Below, one piece after another: positions 23,001-33,264 of a stretch of 64,000 bases of DNA. The translations under genes and the position numbers were made by a program. Origin of the DNA: Thunnus maccoyii (Eukaryota > Chordata > Actinopteri > Scombriformes > Scombridae); NCBI RefSeq assembly GCF_910596095.1, contig NC_056552.1, positions 15,883,111-15,947,110 of the forward strand, given 5' to 3'. The notes beneath the pieces were generated by a model, which saw nothing but the letters and a program-made list of their open reading frames with translations, was not told the origin of the DNA and did not search any database. How positions within the stretch are numbered: position 1 is the stretch's first letter; each line of letters opens with the position of its first letter.

Positions 23001-25628
23001 AGTTTGAGATCAACTGCGGCAATGACAGCATCTGTATAGATAACCTGAAAGTGGATTTCAACTTCACCAGGTGAGGCTGAGTTTCAAATGTGAAGCCTGA
23101 CTTAGGTGTGTGGATCTACTGTTTTATCTGTGGATTTACTATTGGTGGGCAGGTGACATGTTTAACTTTTCTCTTTGCACTCCCAAATTGATCAACACGC
23201 TCTTTTAATTCTACTCTTTCAGCAGAGCATTTAGCGTGTCTTTTTCTACATGCTGGACTAAAGTTACATACACCCGGACTCTCTTTGTGTTTTTTTCCTA
23301 TCTTCACTTTTCCATTTTCTCCTAATCTATCAGTTCCTCAGAGGTTAAAGTAGGCATTGATGAACTGCTGGAAGTCACTGTGTCAGTGGAAAACAGGGAG
23401 GAAAACTCCTACAACAGCCATGTCATTCTCACGTACCCACCTGGGCTCTCCTACAGGAAGGTTACAGGCCTGAAGGTGAGGATCAAGTCTGTTTCAATTC
23501 AACTCTGGTCAGCTGCTCTCTGAGGTTATGCAGTGATTGTGGAGTATGTGTGCTTTTGTTTAATTAATTTATTTTTTAATAAAGGGAAGAATTGAGTGCA
23601 ACTCCTTGGACAGTGGAGCTGGCTTATCTCAGGGAAAGACAGACTGCACTATTGACAAGCCTATTTTCAAGAGTAACACTAAGGTTTGTAGTGTGTACAG
23701 AAGCATCTCATCTCACTGCAGCTGAACCGAGAGAGGAGACAATCTGATCTCTCTCATTTGTTTCGTTTTAGGCACTCTTCATTGTGTCCTATGGGATTGA
23801 AGCCAACAGTCAACTTGACAGGGAGTTATTCATCACTGCAAATGCCACCAGGTACTGTTGTGTTCCTCTTCCAGCCTATAAGCACATCACTGTACATGTT
23901 TGTATGTGACAATTATTATTATTACTCATGTGTACAATTAATTTCACCTCTCTTAGCGGGAACGAGCACTCCAAGTCAAGTGAACTTTATAAAATGAGAG
24001 GGATGGATGTGAAGTACAGCATTTTAATGACAATTGAAAGGTTTGCGTTCTGTGTGATTTAGCAAGTTTAAAAAGATTTAAAAATAATTTAAGGTGACAT
24101 TGAAAGGCCTAAAATCTATGAAACATTCAATGTTTCTGTTCAGTTCCCTCAGCTACAGCAATTTCACTTACGGCAAGAGTAATTTGCAGAAACCACTCCA
24201 ACAATCAATTGAGGTAAAATATCTTATCCCATCATAATATAATTTTTTTTTAAAGTTCATTAACTTTATTCAGACTTGACTTTAATGCTCAGTAGGTCTT
24301 TTTCTTTTCTCCCCTCTTAGGTTGTAAATGACATCAGAGCGCTGAATTTCACTGTGGTGATCAGGGTGCCGGTAAAGCTCGGTGATAAAGACATCTGGGT
24401 GGATTCGAGCAGTTTGCAGGTAACATGTGGGAACTCATTGTTACTGAAACCCCAGAAGTCTCAAATGTAGCTGTTTTTATGAAACTAAAGCCTTGTGGAT
24501 GAATTTGTTCTCTGTTAAACTGACATGAATCAGCTCTATTTCAGATTCCAGACTGCCAAAGAGACAAAGATGAAAAACCCACTGTCACAAATTTTGTTGC
24601 TCAGATACAAAAAAATAAGTCAGTGGTAAGTATCAGAGGCTCTACCATCTGTACATGGTAGAATTTAATCTAATCTAATTATATATGTATTTAGAAATGT
24701 ATGGTATTTTAGTGCATTACACTTAAGTTTTCTCTGTTTCCAGCAATAAATTTAGGCCTCCTTTTAATCACCCACAGGACTGCTCTGTAGCCAGTTGCAG
24801 AGTGTTCAAGTGCAATCGTGTCATGGGAATACAGGAGCATAAAAAGTACACAATCTCTGCCAACCTTAGTTCTGAATGGATAAAGCAGGTAACTAATGTG
24901 TGTGTATTAAAAATAATAATGTTCTAATGAAAATGAACAACCCTAAAGATTAAATCAAATGTCCAAATCCCCTGTTTTTCTTACACAGATTGGACTTGGT
25001 TCTGCCAAATTCCTCTTGACCAGCACGGCCAGTCTGGAGTACGACAGAGGCCAGTACATCTTCTTTTCAGTGCGGTCAAATAACAATCCTCCCATTCACA
25101 AGGTAATTACAGTCAGATTTCTTTATTTGTGTTTGAAAAGAACTTGAATGAAGATCTGATTCAAAGTCTGTCACTTCACAGATTGTGGCAGAGGTAGAAG
25201 TGTATCCTGAACCAGACTTCACCAAAGAGATTGTTGGAGGATCTGTGGGAGGGTTGGCTTTACTGGCTTTACTCACTGCTGGCCTGTACAAGGTGAGATA
25301 CTGTACATGCACTGTTTCAGTTTATAACACAGCATTATGGAGGCAATAAGACAAGCTGAGGTCTGGTATTAGGCACCCTTTATTATAAAATACACCCAGT
25401 TATAAAACTTGAATGTGGCATCTTTATATTTTTATTATTCTCTCATTTGGTTTGGTTCTTCTTATGTTTTTATTGTGCATCTCTAATGCAGGATTGCAAT
25501 GTTTTTATCTAACTTCCTTTGTTTTGTACTCTCAGGCTGGATTTTTCAAGAGTAAATACAAGGACATGATTAATGAGGAACAAACAGCTGATCCGGGGGT
25601 TGAGGGAGGCGAACCCACACCAGAGTAA
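2991..25628 (+). CDS. Integrin alpha chain with I domain, CD11-like (copy 1), complete 30-exon gene
   Basis: Type I membrane receptor chain expected to pair with a beta-2-type integrin on leukocytes. Exons: 2991-3027, 5240-5342, 5572-5669, 7642-7712, 7894-8008, 11653-11780, 11945-12090, 12656-12806, 16569-16719, 17886-17959, 18126-18246, 18939-19075, 19180-19326, 19414-19632, 19761-19894, 20119-20261, 20362-20513, 20646-20771, 22997-23070, 23334-23475, 23585-23683, 23772-23851, 23957-24040, 24144-24213, 24321-24419, 24545-24625, 24778-24888, 24989-25102, 25182-25292, 25536-25628. All junctions are GT-AG and in phase, giving 1136 residues with no internal stop, the usual length for CD11 chains. 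Order: signal peptide; propeller with FNIDPVAW; I domain about 142-333 with metal site D154/S156/S158, T223, D256; three calcium loops at 459-467, 524-532 and 590-598; thigh and calf; membrane helix about 1086-1106; GFFKS tail. It cannot be assigned to one mammalian orthologue by eye. The 5' UTR is not defined. Confidence 0.93.
4504..4827 (+). repeat. Teleost interspersed repeat in intron 1 of integrin copy 1
   Basis: A roughly 320-base repeat begins near 'actgcacttatatagcac' and ends near 'gagccacagccgtcccc'. It resembles a very common teleost repeat with a 'cacttatatagc...tttctag' head and a tail like a reversed tRNA gene ('cttaaccaccaatcttcc'). The same copy sits at 36272-36595 in the second integrin, so it was inserted before the duplication. 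The family name is uncertain (SINE or MITE). The short open frames within it are not genes. Confidence 0.6.
5882..7592. mobile_element. Non-autonomous DNA transposon in intron 3, long inverted ends, 7-base target duplication
   Basis: The first about 120 bases (from 5890, 'ggtaatgctttagattacag') are an imperfect inverted copy of the last about 120 (ending 7584, reverse strand 'agtaacgctttagattgcag'). The element is flanked by 'gtcactg' on both sides (5883-5889 and 7586-7592). The second integrin has one 'gtcactg' at the matching intron position near 37813 and no element, so the empty site is visible. Its 1.7 kb interior shows no transposase. Intronic and probably inert. An 8-base duplication with one mismatch would suit hAT. 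Confidence 0.7.
8325..8744 (-). mobile_element. Possible LINE ORF1 fragment (SGNH-like) in intron 5
   Basis: A 139-codon reverse-strand open frame has a low-complexity Pro/Ser-rich part and ends with [17 protein letters not shown]. That resembles the VIGDSI-type motif opening the SGNH/esterase-like domain of some fish LINE ORF1 proteins. The frame stops soon after the motif and no reverse transcriptase follows. It is not part of the integrin and is absent from the matching intron of copy 2. The assignment rests on one motif and is tentative. Confidence 0.35.
8796..9308. mobile_element. Degenerate MITE in intron 5 (same family as 17066-17780)
   Basis: Ends near 'gccagtataaaacattggca' and 'caacattttattctggtga' are inverted relatives of each other and match the ends of the better-preserved element at 17066-17780. 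Both share the interior 'ggttaggtttaggcacaaa' and 'gatcatggtttgggttaaaa'. No coding capacity. Copy 2 lacks it. Confidence 0.6.
9309..11652. other. Remainder of intron 5 of integrin copy 1, repeat-rich
   Basis: Non-coding. It contains a short imperfect tandem near 9460-9540 ('gtgaggctgctactgctggg' type), a 'ggtgccctacgcaag' stretch near 9771 typical of old teleost repeats, and CA/CT-rich simple sequence at 10030-10250. The corresponding intron of copy 2 is only 338 bases (38245-38582) against 3.6 kb here. I see no exon or RNA gene. Confidence 0.5.
10931..11020. repeat. (AT)n(AC)n(AT)n compound microsatellite
   Basis: A short AT run, then about 55 bases of nearly pure AC, then about 30 bases of AT. 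Intronic. The open frame across it is an artefact of the dinucleotide repeat. Confidence 0.95.
13464..14681 (+). pseudogene. LINE ORF2 N-terminal part: apurinic/apyrimidinic endonuclease
   Basis: A 405-codon open frame with the endonuclease/exonuclease/phosphatase fold motifs in order: an N-terminal SYNARG, QETF with the catalytic Glu, VVGDMNAD and a terminal TTDHIPF carrying the catalytic Asp-His pair. Residues after about 260 are the linker leading to the reverse transcriptase. The frame is cut at 14681 because a 130-base piece of downstream reverse-transcriptase sequence is inserted there, so the full ORF2 is broken. Confidence 0.8.
14860..15504 (+). pseudogene. LINE reverse transcriptase, N-terminal half
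   Basis: A 214-codon frame with reverse-transcriptase blocks 0-2 ([58 protein letters not shown]). Its first 10 codons repeat the end of the preceding endonuclease frame because of an internal duplication. A stop at 15502 and a frame change separate it from the next block ([12 protein letters not shown]), and the YADD catalytic block is missing. Non-functional. Confidence 0.8.
17066..17780. mobile_element. MITE with long terminal inverted repeats in intron 9
   Basis: Left end 'cgccagaacaaaacactggc' and right end 'ccaacgttttattctggcg' are inverted copies. The similarity extends about 60 bases inward through 'tttctgcaaaccacagaaac' and its mirror. The interior has 'taggtttaggcacaaagacc', a stretch shared with the element at 8796-9308 and common in percomorph genomes. 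No transposase. Copy 2 has no element here. Confidence 0.75.
21294..21904. mobile_element. Candidate solo LTR in intron 18 of integrin copy 1
   Basis: Comparison with copy 2 (near 44060) shows an extra 611 bases that start TGTGCTG and end GAACA. They are flanked by acttc (21289-21293) and acatc (21905-21909), a 5-base duplication with one mismatch; copy 2 has the single site. TG...CA ends, the size and the empty site fit a solo LTR. The family is not recognised. A deletion in copy 2 between short direct repeats is the alternative. Confidence 0.45.
22093..22871. mobile_element. DNA transposon with inverted ends in intron 18 of integrin copy 1
   Basis: Left 'gtgcagtgcccgttcaaaat' and right 'ttttgaaagggcactgcac' are inverted copies. 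The interior contains several partly repeated blocks ('ctacaatttaccgatgctcc' and variants). The same insertion exists in copy 2 at 44250-45260 with a different set of internal deletions, so it predates the duplication. No coding capacity seen. Confidence 0.65.
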
Positions 25629-26280
25629 CAAACATGAAGTCAGTTGATGTCCCACAGACAAGACGATACAAGATAGAAAACACCAAAACTGTTCCAACAT
25701 CTACACTGGCTTTGTTATCTTGGATTAGTTAATCTGTACCATAAATTGTTGTGCGTTTTTGTCTTTAATAGAAAATATATAAATGTGTTGCCATTTTCAT
25801 GAATAGACATTTAAATGGAAAATATATTTGTGCAACCCTTGCAACACTGTCATTTCATTATCCTGAAAAAGAGCTTGTGATCCATACATAGAGCGGCAAG
25901 AGTTTTAGAGCTTCAAAACTGATTTTGTAATTCACATTTTGAACTGAATAGCTTACTGTTGGTCTACAAAGAAATATTTGTGCTTATATCCCTGCAAACC
26001 ATGTGTGTTAATTTGTACACTTTGTTTTAAATGAAAAATAATTAAATACAGTATGATCCTTTGGAGTCTGGTTTTTCATCACATTATACTGTACAACTGC
26101 TGAAATACAAGGTGTAAGAGCAGGGACCTTACTTGCTTGAGATAAATGTGTATTTGATACCACTTTTATTGACAATGTGAGCTGCTTTGCTTTTAAATAC
26201 ATTTTAAAATGTGCAACATTGTGTTCTGAATGTATGTAAAAAGACATTTGATGCTTCATCAATGTTTCATATGTGAAATA
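25629..26280 (+). other. 3' flank and probable 3' UTR of integrin copy 1
   Basis: Non-coding. It aligns with 48035-48493 plus 49642-49825 beyond copy 2. An ATTAAA at 26041-26046 is a possible polyadenylation signal, but copy 2 does not preserve it, so the true end is uncertain. The alignment with copy 2 stops at about 26275, where sequence of a protease exon begins abruptly. Confidence 0.5.
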
Positions 26281-27704
26281 AACACTCTGCCTCCTGCCAC
26301 AACACCAGTAGAGATGTTGTCTGTGACTGTGCCGACTCCATTGAGACAGTTACACTGTCTGTTTCCCAGAACTGGCACCTCCACTTCTTGTAGTTTTAGG
26401 GAAGGGTAATGAAACTGAGGAAACAACAAGAAGAGAAACAAATCACACATCGCCCTACAGATTTTACATCACATGAACTCTAAAACAAAACAATTTGTCA
26501 GCAACTCAAGCAGACTCACCTCCCTCCTTGACTGCTCCCCAGCCAGTGACCCAGCTATCAGTACCATTGTTGAACACGCTGCTACTGGCTGACTGACACA
26601 CAGATCTGATGTAGTCTGTGAATCAGCTGGTGAGGAGAGCCTGAGCCGAGCAATGTCGTTGTTGATGGTGTTGCTGTCATAGTTTGGATGTAAAATGATT
26701 CTGGCAACAGTTCTGGACACTTCATTTGGGTTTTTGCCCTGCAGGTTCTGACAACTGAGAGAAACTTCCAGCCATCCAGACATACTGATAGTAAAGTAAA
26801 AATGAAAAGCACATTGGTTTTAAGAAAAAACATATTGCGATGCAGCCAAACGATGGTCTTACCTTAAGGACATATGCATTCCTGAAATCGATACAGAAAT
26901 TGGTCTGCTCATTGGATCCAGTGCATACAAGGCCATGGAGCCATGGGTAAGCCATGGTCATGAATAGTGTTAATGAAGACCCTTTGTTGTTAGAACAGGC
27001 AAAGATGGACTGTAAATGGGCAGCTCAAGGAGAGTGTTGTTAACCACAGAAAAGGGAAAACATGCAAGGTAACAGTAAACTGCATATCCTTTGCACGTCT
27101 TGATGACTTGTGGCAGCAGCAGTTTAAGCAGGATTTCCCTGAGAGGGGAAAAGATGAAGAAGTTGAGATGTCCAGAGAAGATCAACGATTCATGGACATG
27201 GTTTCAGAATCAGCTAAACTTGTGGACAGGCATTATAGTGTATGCCTAGCCCTGAAGAACCAGATGGTCAACATGCCAAATAACTGTAAGGTAGCTGAAC
27301 AGCGACCACTTAACTTATGGAGGAAGTTCAACAAGAGCCCCAGCTTTCACAAAAAGAACACTGCATTCATGACGGACCTCACTAGCAAAGTGATGTAACT
27401 GACCTGTGCGCTGGTATTTGACATGGTAATAATAATAATTTTTAAAATATTTGTACAAAATAAATGTTCATAAAAAACCCACTATTTGTGCTTTGCCGAA
27501 AAATGTATTAGGATTTGGGCACACCCCTAGTATATACCTCGTATATATAAATATATAGGATTAAATAATAGACTGCTCTCATACAGTAAACTACTTTCAA
27601 AGCATCTGCATCTCAACAAAGAGGTTGGTCCAATCCAAGTGTGACTTACCTGCAGATAAAAGGCTCATCAGAGTCAACATGCAGATGTGTTTCCTCAAAG
27701 CCAT
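26281..27704 (-). pseudogene. Broken trypsin-like serine protease gene (signal exon plus two catalytic-domain exons)
   Basis: Three exons survive on the reverse strand. The signal exon (27704-27650) reads MALRKHICMLTLMSLLSA and ends in phase 1 at a GTAAGT donor. The second (26784-26520) matches the protease Asp exon, with ILHPNYDSNTINNDIARLRL, but has a one-base deletion after LSSPA that shifts the frame. The third (26414 to about 26283) matches the next exon ([17 protein letters not shown]) but is cut before the Asp189 region. The His exon is missing, with a BEL/Pao fragment in its place, and the Ser exon is absent. It is clearly a relative of the array at 50237-64000. Mutations rule out an active enzyme. 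Confidence 0.8.
26855..27392 (+). mobile_element. BEL/Pao retrotransposon fragment between the two integrins
   Basis: The forward frame near 26870 reads IPEIDTEIGLLIGS followed by KAMEPW, as in the segment between protease and reverse transcriptase of BEL/Pao elements. Several stops follow. From 27108 the frame reads QQQFKQDFPE, EDQRFMDMVSESAKLVDRHY and VAEQRPLNLWRKF, again BEL/Pao. Sequence from 27183 matches the left edge of the window. No LTRs. It separates the signal exon from the remaining exons of the broken protease gene. Confidence 0.7.
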
Positions 27705-28275
27705 TTTGTGACTGATGAGCTCTGCCAAGGTTGAACAAGCACACCATCAAGTTGCACAACGCCTTATATATATATGTTTAATTTTCGTACAGAGAAAGGA
27801 TTTGAAAATTTGCATTCGGTTTTTGGGGTGAGCAGTAGCAGGAAAAGAGGTTCACTTCCTGAAGACAGGTTGTAGTCCAAATGAGACAGTGTGCACAGTT
27901 GCAATAAGAAGAGAAAGACAAAAATACTTTTTTTTCCAGTGAAGTTGTGATGAAACTAATTGATAAAGAGCAATAAGATTTTGATATGGCAGACTGCTAT
28001 TTGTTTCCTTAGATATGTGAAATACCTGTGGCACCATAATATAAAAATTTGTACATGTAGTAGGTACCTCCTACTACAGATAAATAGCCAACAATAGACA
28101 CAAAATTATCCATCAGATACTGAATCACACTACAAAAGTTTCTGACACGCAGATGGGACGAGAGCACAGAGGAAATCCAGCAGAAAAGATTTTTTTCTTC
28201 ATGAGAAGGCTTGTCTAAACAGTGCCTTGGGGGGTGTTTATCTGCCTGTGGTGAAGTTGGACCACATAATAAAGC

Positions 28276-29004
28276 ACAGGTTCAATAATAAATTCCACTT
28301 AGGCAGAGGACATGTTCAATTAAAAATAATTTATTAGACAAAATATGAGAAAAAGAAACAAAAAAAGGTAATTAGCTAAAAATGTCAGCCACCAGGGCGT
28401 AACCCAAGAATTAATGGCACAGAAAGACGAACCAAAAAGGGGTTGAAGACAGGGCTGGCAGCAGGGATCAAACCAAGGCAAGGGAATTCACAACAAAAGA
28501 AAACTACCCGTGACACAGCAAACAAAATTGGGGGTGCGAAGGAAACCCACCACCAGGGGAGTGGACTGCTGCCTGGGTCCCCAGCACCTGTCAAGTAAAA
28601 GAAAAGAAAATGAATATACAGCTAACAACGAAGGTACAAAAGCCCTGGTGGTGACAATACAATCTACAATTATATAGGCCACAAATTAATATTTACAGAA
28701 TAATGAAACACCAAAATAACCCACATTGTTATAATTCTTAACACAAATCTAAGAGGAAAATAACTAAGTAAGAGGAATAATTATGTAAGTAAAACAAAAT
28801 ACACACAAACAATAAGAAAATAACCCATTTAAAAAGGATTACAGACTGAGTGGCCAGAGCTGTACGCAGTCACCATGCAGCTCAGTCAGCAGGACAGCTA
28901 AGCCGCAAGGCATCAGCTGTGAAGCAGCAGCGGTGAAACAATAGCTAAAACTGCAATAACTGAGACAATACCAAAGCAGCAGCCGTATTTAGGAAGTTAG
29001 GGAG
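28276..29004. other. Left part of a second-copy-specific insertion that hosts the gypsy element
   Basis: Copy 1 sequence is continuous across this point (about 2165-2180). Copy 2 is interrupted from here to about 33923. Removing the nested gypsy element leaves about 1.39 kb of unrecognised sequence. No inverted ends or long open frames were seen. The last four bases, ggag, are the gypsy target duplication. Confidence 0.5.
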
Positions 29005-29232
29005 TATCTTAGGGTACACATCAGATACGACACTTGTCTTCAGTTGAGCTGGCTTTAATGTAGTAACAGCCATAACCACATTATAACATGAGCAACATGG
29101 GGATACAACTTCTTTTGGTTACTGCCATAACATTCTACGTAAGACTTTACATAATCCCTCTTAATGGCAAGTGGAACCAGAGCCCTCTACTGGCTCGGGG
29201 CTGCAATGACATGCAACAGTCACTTCATGACA
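29005..29232 (-). repeat. 3' LTR of the gypsy element
   Basis: It matches 33034-33264 almost base for base, apart from a three-base gap and a few substitutions. The low divergence points to a fairly recent insertion. Confidence 0.9.
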
Positions 29233-29493
29233 TCCCTCCCCTCTTAAACCTAAACTACTCTAGTTTACACTGACTGGGATACATAATAAACTCAACAAAC
29301 ATCTAGGTAATTAGACAACACAGTAAGAGCCCCCTTTTCTTTTGCATTTTGTTTTCTCATGCTCACAAACAGAAACAGGCATAACAAATGCACATCATTG
29401 TAACAAATTTCACTTCTAACACTTTTGGGGTTTTTTTTGTTTTTAAAACATCCCTCACAATTCAGTCTTATCTTTGTGTCTTTTACATGTCCT

Positions 29494-30648
29494 TTACTTC
29501 ACAAAGTCTTTCATATAGGCTGGTGGTCTCCTGTTTCTTTGAGATCTGGATAACTCTTTAGTTGGAGAACCACTAGGTGCACTGCTCTTCTGGTCCTGTT
29601 TCACCATAGGCATAACCTCCACTTGTGTAGTGTCTGTGTCCTGTGGCACTTTGCTGGCCACTGTTGGGAGTAACACATCCTCCTCCTCCTCCTCCTCCTC
29701 CGGTGTTAAATCTGGTATCATAACTGGTAGCTTTTGCTCCTGTCTGCTGAACAGTTGATCCACGTGTCTCCTGACAACTTTACCATTTCCCAGCACCACT
29801 GTGTAGGAAACTGGTCCTGTCATCTCCTGTATCAGTCCTGGTATCCACTTAGGTCCACATCCATAGTTTTTCGTGTAAACAGAATCTCCTGCTACAAAGT
29901 TGCGTTCCTTGCCATGTTTGTCATGGTAAGCTTTCTGGCTTGCTTGTTTAGTTTCCACTTTTTGTTTCAGGTCTGGGTGTATGAGATCCAGTGTACACCT
30001 CAACTTCCTTCCCATCATCATCTCCGCGGGTGACAGTCCACTTGTTGACTGTGGAGTGATGCGGTAGCTAAACAAAGCTCTCTGTAACTTTGTCTCAATT
30101 GTACTGCCAGTGCTCTTTTTCATGAGGTCTTTGAAAGTTTGTACAGCTCTTTCAGCCAAGCCGTTAGATGAGGGGTGGTACGGTGCTGATGTAACATGTG
30201 TGATTCCGTTTCGTGTCATAAACTCTTTAGTTTGTTCACTGACAAAATACTGTGCATTGTCAGACACAATCATCTCTGGGATACCATGTGTACAGAAGCT
30301 ATTCCTCAGACAGTTTATGGTGGTTGCTGATGTAGCTGATGTCACTGGATATACATCTAACCACTTTGAGTGTGCGTCCACAATCACTAAGAACATTTTA
30401 CCCATGAAAGGACCGGCATAATCTATGTGGAGTCTTCTCCACGGCTTCTCAGGCCACTCCCAGGGGTGGAGTGGTGCACATGCAGGGTCCTTTCTGTGTT
30501 CTTGACATGTGGTGCATGACTTCACCTTGTTCTCTATGTCACTGTCCATGTTAGGCCACCACATGTAACCTCTGGCCAAGCCTTTCATGCGGCTCATCCC
30601 CGGGTGTAGCTGTTCCAACATAGGAGCTCGTCCCCTCTCTGGTGTCAC
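29494..30648 (-). pseudogene. Gypsy pol: integrase
   Basis: A 384-codon frame with the integrase zinc-binding part (HPGMSRMKGLARGYMWWP, then CTTCQ), the DDE core (DYAGPF, VSDNAQYF, SSNGLAERAV) and a C-terminal region with a poly-glutamate run encoded by a ctc repeat near 29680. It is open on its own, but it is cut from the preceding RNase H frame by a TGA just upstream (near 30660) where other elements have a sense codon. It remains part of a defective pol. Confidence 0.85.
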
Positions 30649-30660
30649 AATTCTAGCTCC

Positions 30661-32502
30661 TCACAGGACACAGCCGTCCTGTACACTCAGCTCATGTTGT
30701 CTCTGCTTATAAGGCATAAAGTCTCTGTCCCGGTTATTTGGCCATCCTCTCTGTACATACTCACGCACCCTAGAGAGAATAGGGTCCTTAGTTGTCGAAT
30801 TCCAAAGCTGTTCTGATGTCATCAGTGGACTCGGCTCCTGGTCCAACATTAACACCTGTTCCTCTGGTGCTGGACCACTGGGTTTCTCTGGAAGTGGGAG
30901 ACGGCTAAGAGCATCAGCATTACCATTGTCTTTACCGGTTCTGTACATGATGACATACTCATATGCTCCTAACAGTACCGCCCATCTCATTATCCTCTGG
31001 GATGCCATCTGTGGTACAGCTTTCATCTCATGGAATAAACTTATCAATGGCTTGTGATCTGTGCAAATCACAAATTTCCTTCCATACAGATACTTGTGAA
31101 AATACTGTACTCCAAAAATGACAGCTAATCCCTCTTTATCTAGCTGGGAATAGTTCTTTTCTGCAGCTGAAAGCGTGCGTGATGCAGCTAAGTATCAGTT
31201 CTTTCTGTTCGTTACAGTGCACTAACACACTGCTGGATTGCAAAAGTTCTTTTGACTGTTTGAAAGCCCTTTCTTGCTCTGGCCCCCCAAGACCACAGTT
31301 CATCCTTCCTAAACAATTTATGCAGTGGTGCTATTAATGTAGACAAGTTTGGCAAGAACTTGTTGTAGAAGTTCAACAGTCCCAAATAAGCTTTGAGCTC
31401 AGTCACCGAGGTGGGTGTGGGTGCCTCCTGCACCGCTTTCACCTTTGCTGGTAGTGGATGCAGCCCTGTCTTATCCACACAATGTCCTAAGAATGTCACT
31501 TCCTTCTCCATGAACTGACACTTGCTCCTTTTTAAGCGTAGTCCTGCATTCTACAGTCTCTGCAGTACTTGATCCAGTGTGGTGTAGGTGATCTTTGTCA
31601 TCCTTTCCAGTCAGAATTATGTCATCCAGGTACACTGCGACATTTTCAAGTCCTTGCAGCACACCCTCCATAGTGCGCTGAAAGATGGCTGGGCTGGAAC
31701 TCACACCAAAAGGTAGTCTTGTGTATGTGAACAGTCCCTTGTGTGTGTTCACTGTGACATACTTTCTTGATGTTTCATCCAGTACAATCTGTTGATAGGC
31801 ATGGCTCATGTCTAACTGTGTATTTTTCTCCTCCCATTAGATCGGCTAACATGTCCTCCATTTTTGGAATGGGGTACTGCTCTATGGGTGACGCTTTCTT
31901 TACTGTCAGCTTATAGTCCCCACAAATTCTTGCCCTAGAGTCTGGTTTTAGGACTGGTACAATGGGTGCAGCCCATTCTGAGAATTTCACAGGCTCTATT
32001 ATTTTCTCCTGTAATAACCTCTCTAACTCTTGCTCTACTTTCTTCTTCATTGCAAAAGGTACTGACCTGGGCTTATAGAAGCAGGGTGTGGCCTCACTGG
32101 CTACATGTATTTTTGCTGTGAAACCTTTCAACATTCCTAGGTTCTCCTTGAATACTGTCTCATGTCTCAAAAACACTTCATGTAGAGGGTCTTCTCTGTC
32201 CTCCATCTTATTTACAGGTTGCCAGTCCACCCGAGAGCTTTAATCCACCCTCGTCCCACTAAGCTGGTCCCTGAACCTTTAACAACTACAACTGCTAACA
32301 TCTTAGCAATACCTTTGTGTTCCACTTTGAACTTAGCTGCACCTAATACTGGCACTCTGTGGCCACCGTACGCTCTTAGTTTTATCCTGCACTTGGCTAG
32401 CCTGGGTTTGTTGCTATCACCAAATAACTTGTAAAATGCCCTTCTTGACATTATGGTGTACCCACAGCCTGTATCTACTTCATAGATTACATTTTTCCCC
32501 AT
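30661..32502 (-). pseudogene. Gypsy pol: protease, reverse transcriptase and RNase H in broken frames
   Basis: Successive reverse-strand frames cover the protease (32502-32212, EVDTGCGYTIMS), reverse transcriptase (32230-31471: EWAAPIVPVLK, then SHAYQQIVLDE and VAVYLDDIILTG with the catalytic YLDD), its thumb region (31511-31212, FLGHCVDKTGLHP) and RNase H/connection (31071-30661, ICTDHKPLISLF). At least three frameshifts separate them. Each domain is recognisable and none is continuous with the next. Confidence 0.85.
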
Positions 32503-32577
32503 TTACTTTTATCACCATTTTTATAGGTTCCTCTCTGGGAATGACTCTCTTCCTTCATGTTGTACATGGTTCTGCAA

Positions 32578-32931
32578 CTATCCTTCCTGATCCTGATTAA
32601 TAGTGAAAACTTCCTCATTATCACGATCACCCCCTTTTTCTTGTATGAAATTTGCTCTCTTGCCATGGTTTCCTCTTTCCCCTTTAAAGTGTTTAGTCTT
32701 TTCCTTTCCTACTGTTTTCATTCTGCAGGCCCTCTTTATGTGCCCCACCTTTCGACAATGGTGGCATTTCTCATTTGCAAACCTGCAGTCCTTCGCTAAG
32801 TGGTTGTCTCCCCCACATCTGTAGCATTTTCTCGTGTCTGGCTGGGACTTTGCGCGGGCAATCTCACAGTATTCTTCCCACATTTGTGACTTGCTATCAA
32901 AAGGTGCCACTGCACCCACCGTGACAGTCAT
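32578..32931 (-). pseudogene. Gypsy gag remnant with two zinc knuckles
   Basis: A 117-codon frame begins with a short gag N-terminus and passes directly to two CCHC knuckles (CYRCGGDNHLAKDC and CHHCRKVGHIKRAC). The capsid region expected between them is missing, so gag carries a large internal deletion. Confidence 0.8.
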
Positions 32932-33033
32932 GGTTCAGTCAGCGTCACGTTGTTAGCACTAGCCTAGCTTCACTTCACTTACTAAACTTGCACGGCTCTC
33001 GTCGTCTTGCTGCAGACTCGTCGCCATATGTGG

Positions 33034-33264
33034 TATCTTAGGGTACACGTCATCAGATACGACACTTGTCTTCAGTTGAGCTGGCTTTAATGTAGTAACG
33101 GCCATAACCACATTATAACATGAGCAACATGGGGATACAACTTCTTTTGGTTACTGCCATAACATTCTGCTTAAGACTTTACATAATCCCCCTTAATGGC
33201 AAGTGGAACCAGAGCCCTCTACTGGTTCGGGGCTGCAATGACATGCAACAGTCACTTCATGACA
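33034..33264 (-). repeat. 5' LTR of the gypsy element
   Basis: Pairs with 29005-29232. On the reverse strand it starts TGTCATGAAG and ends CCTAAGATA. The element's promoter would be expected within it. Confidence 0.9.

Larger units (their letters stand above)
29005..33264 (-). mobile_element. Ty3/gypsy LTR retrotransposon, full length but defective
   Basis: A reverse-strand element of 4260 bases with about 230-base LTRs (33264-33034 as 5' LTR, 29232-29005 as 3' LTR) that are nearly identical. It is flanked by ggag at 29001-29004 and 33265-33268. Just inside the 5' LTR is 'tggcgacgag', a likely primer-binding region, and a purine-rich tract lies before the 3' LTR start TGTCATG. Order: gag zinc knuckles, protease, reverse transcriptase, RNase H, integrase, as in Ty3/gypsy. 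Most of gag is deleted and pol is split by frameshifts and a stop, so it is not autonomous. It is absent from copy 1, so it arrived after the duplication or after homogenisation stopped. Confidence 0.9.

Noticed and set aside
28385-28682. Reverse-strand frames with hydrophobic stretches in the insertion before copy 2
   Set aside because: No domain or gene context, and two overlapping frames are equally open.
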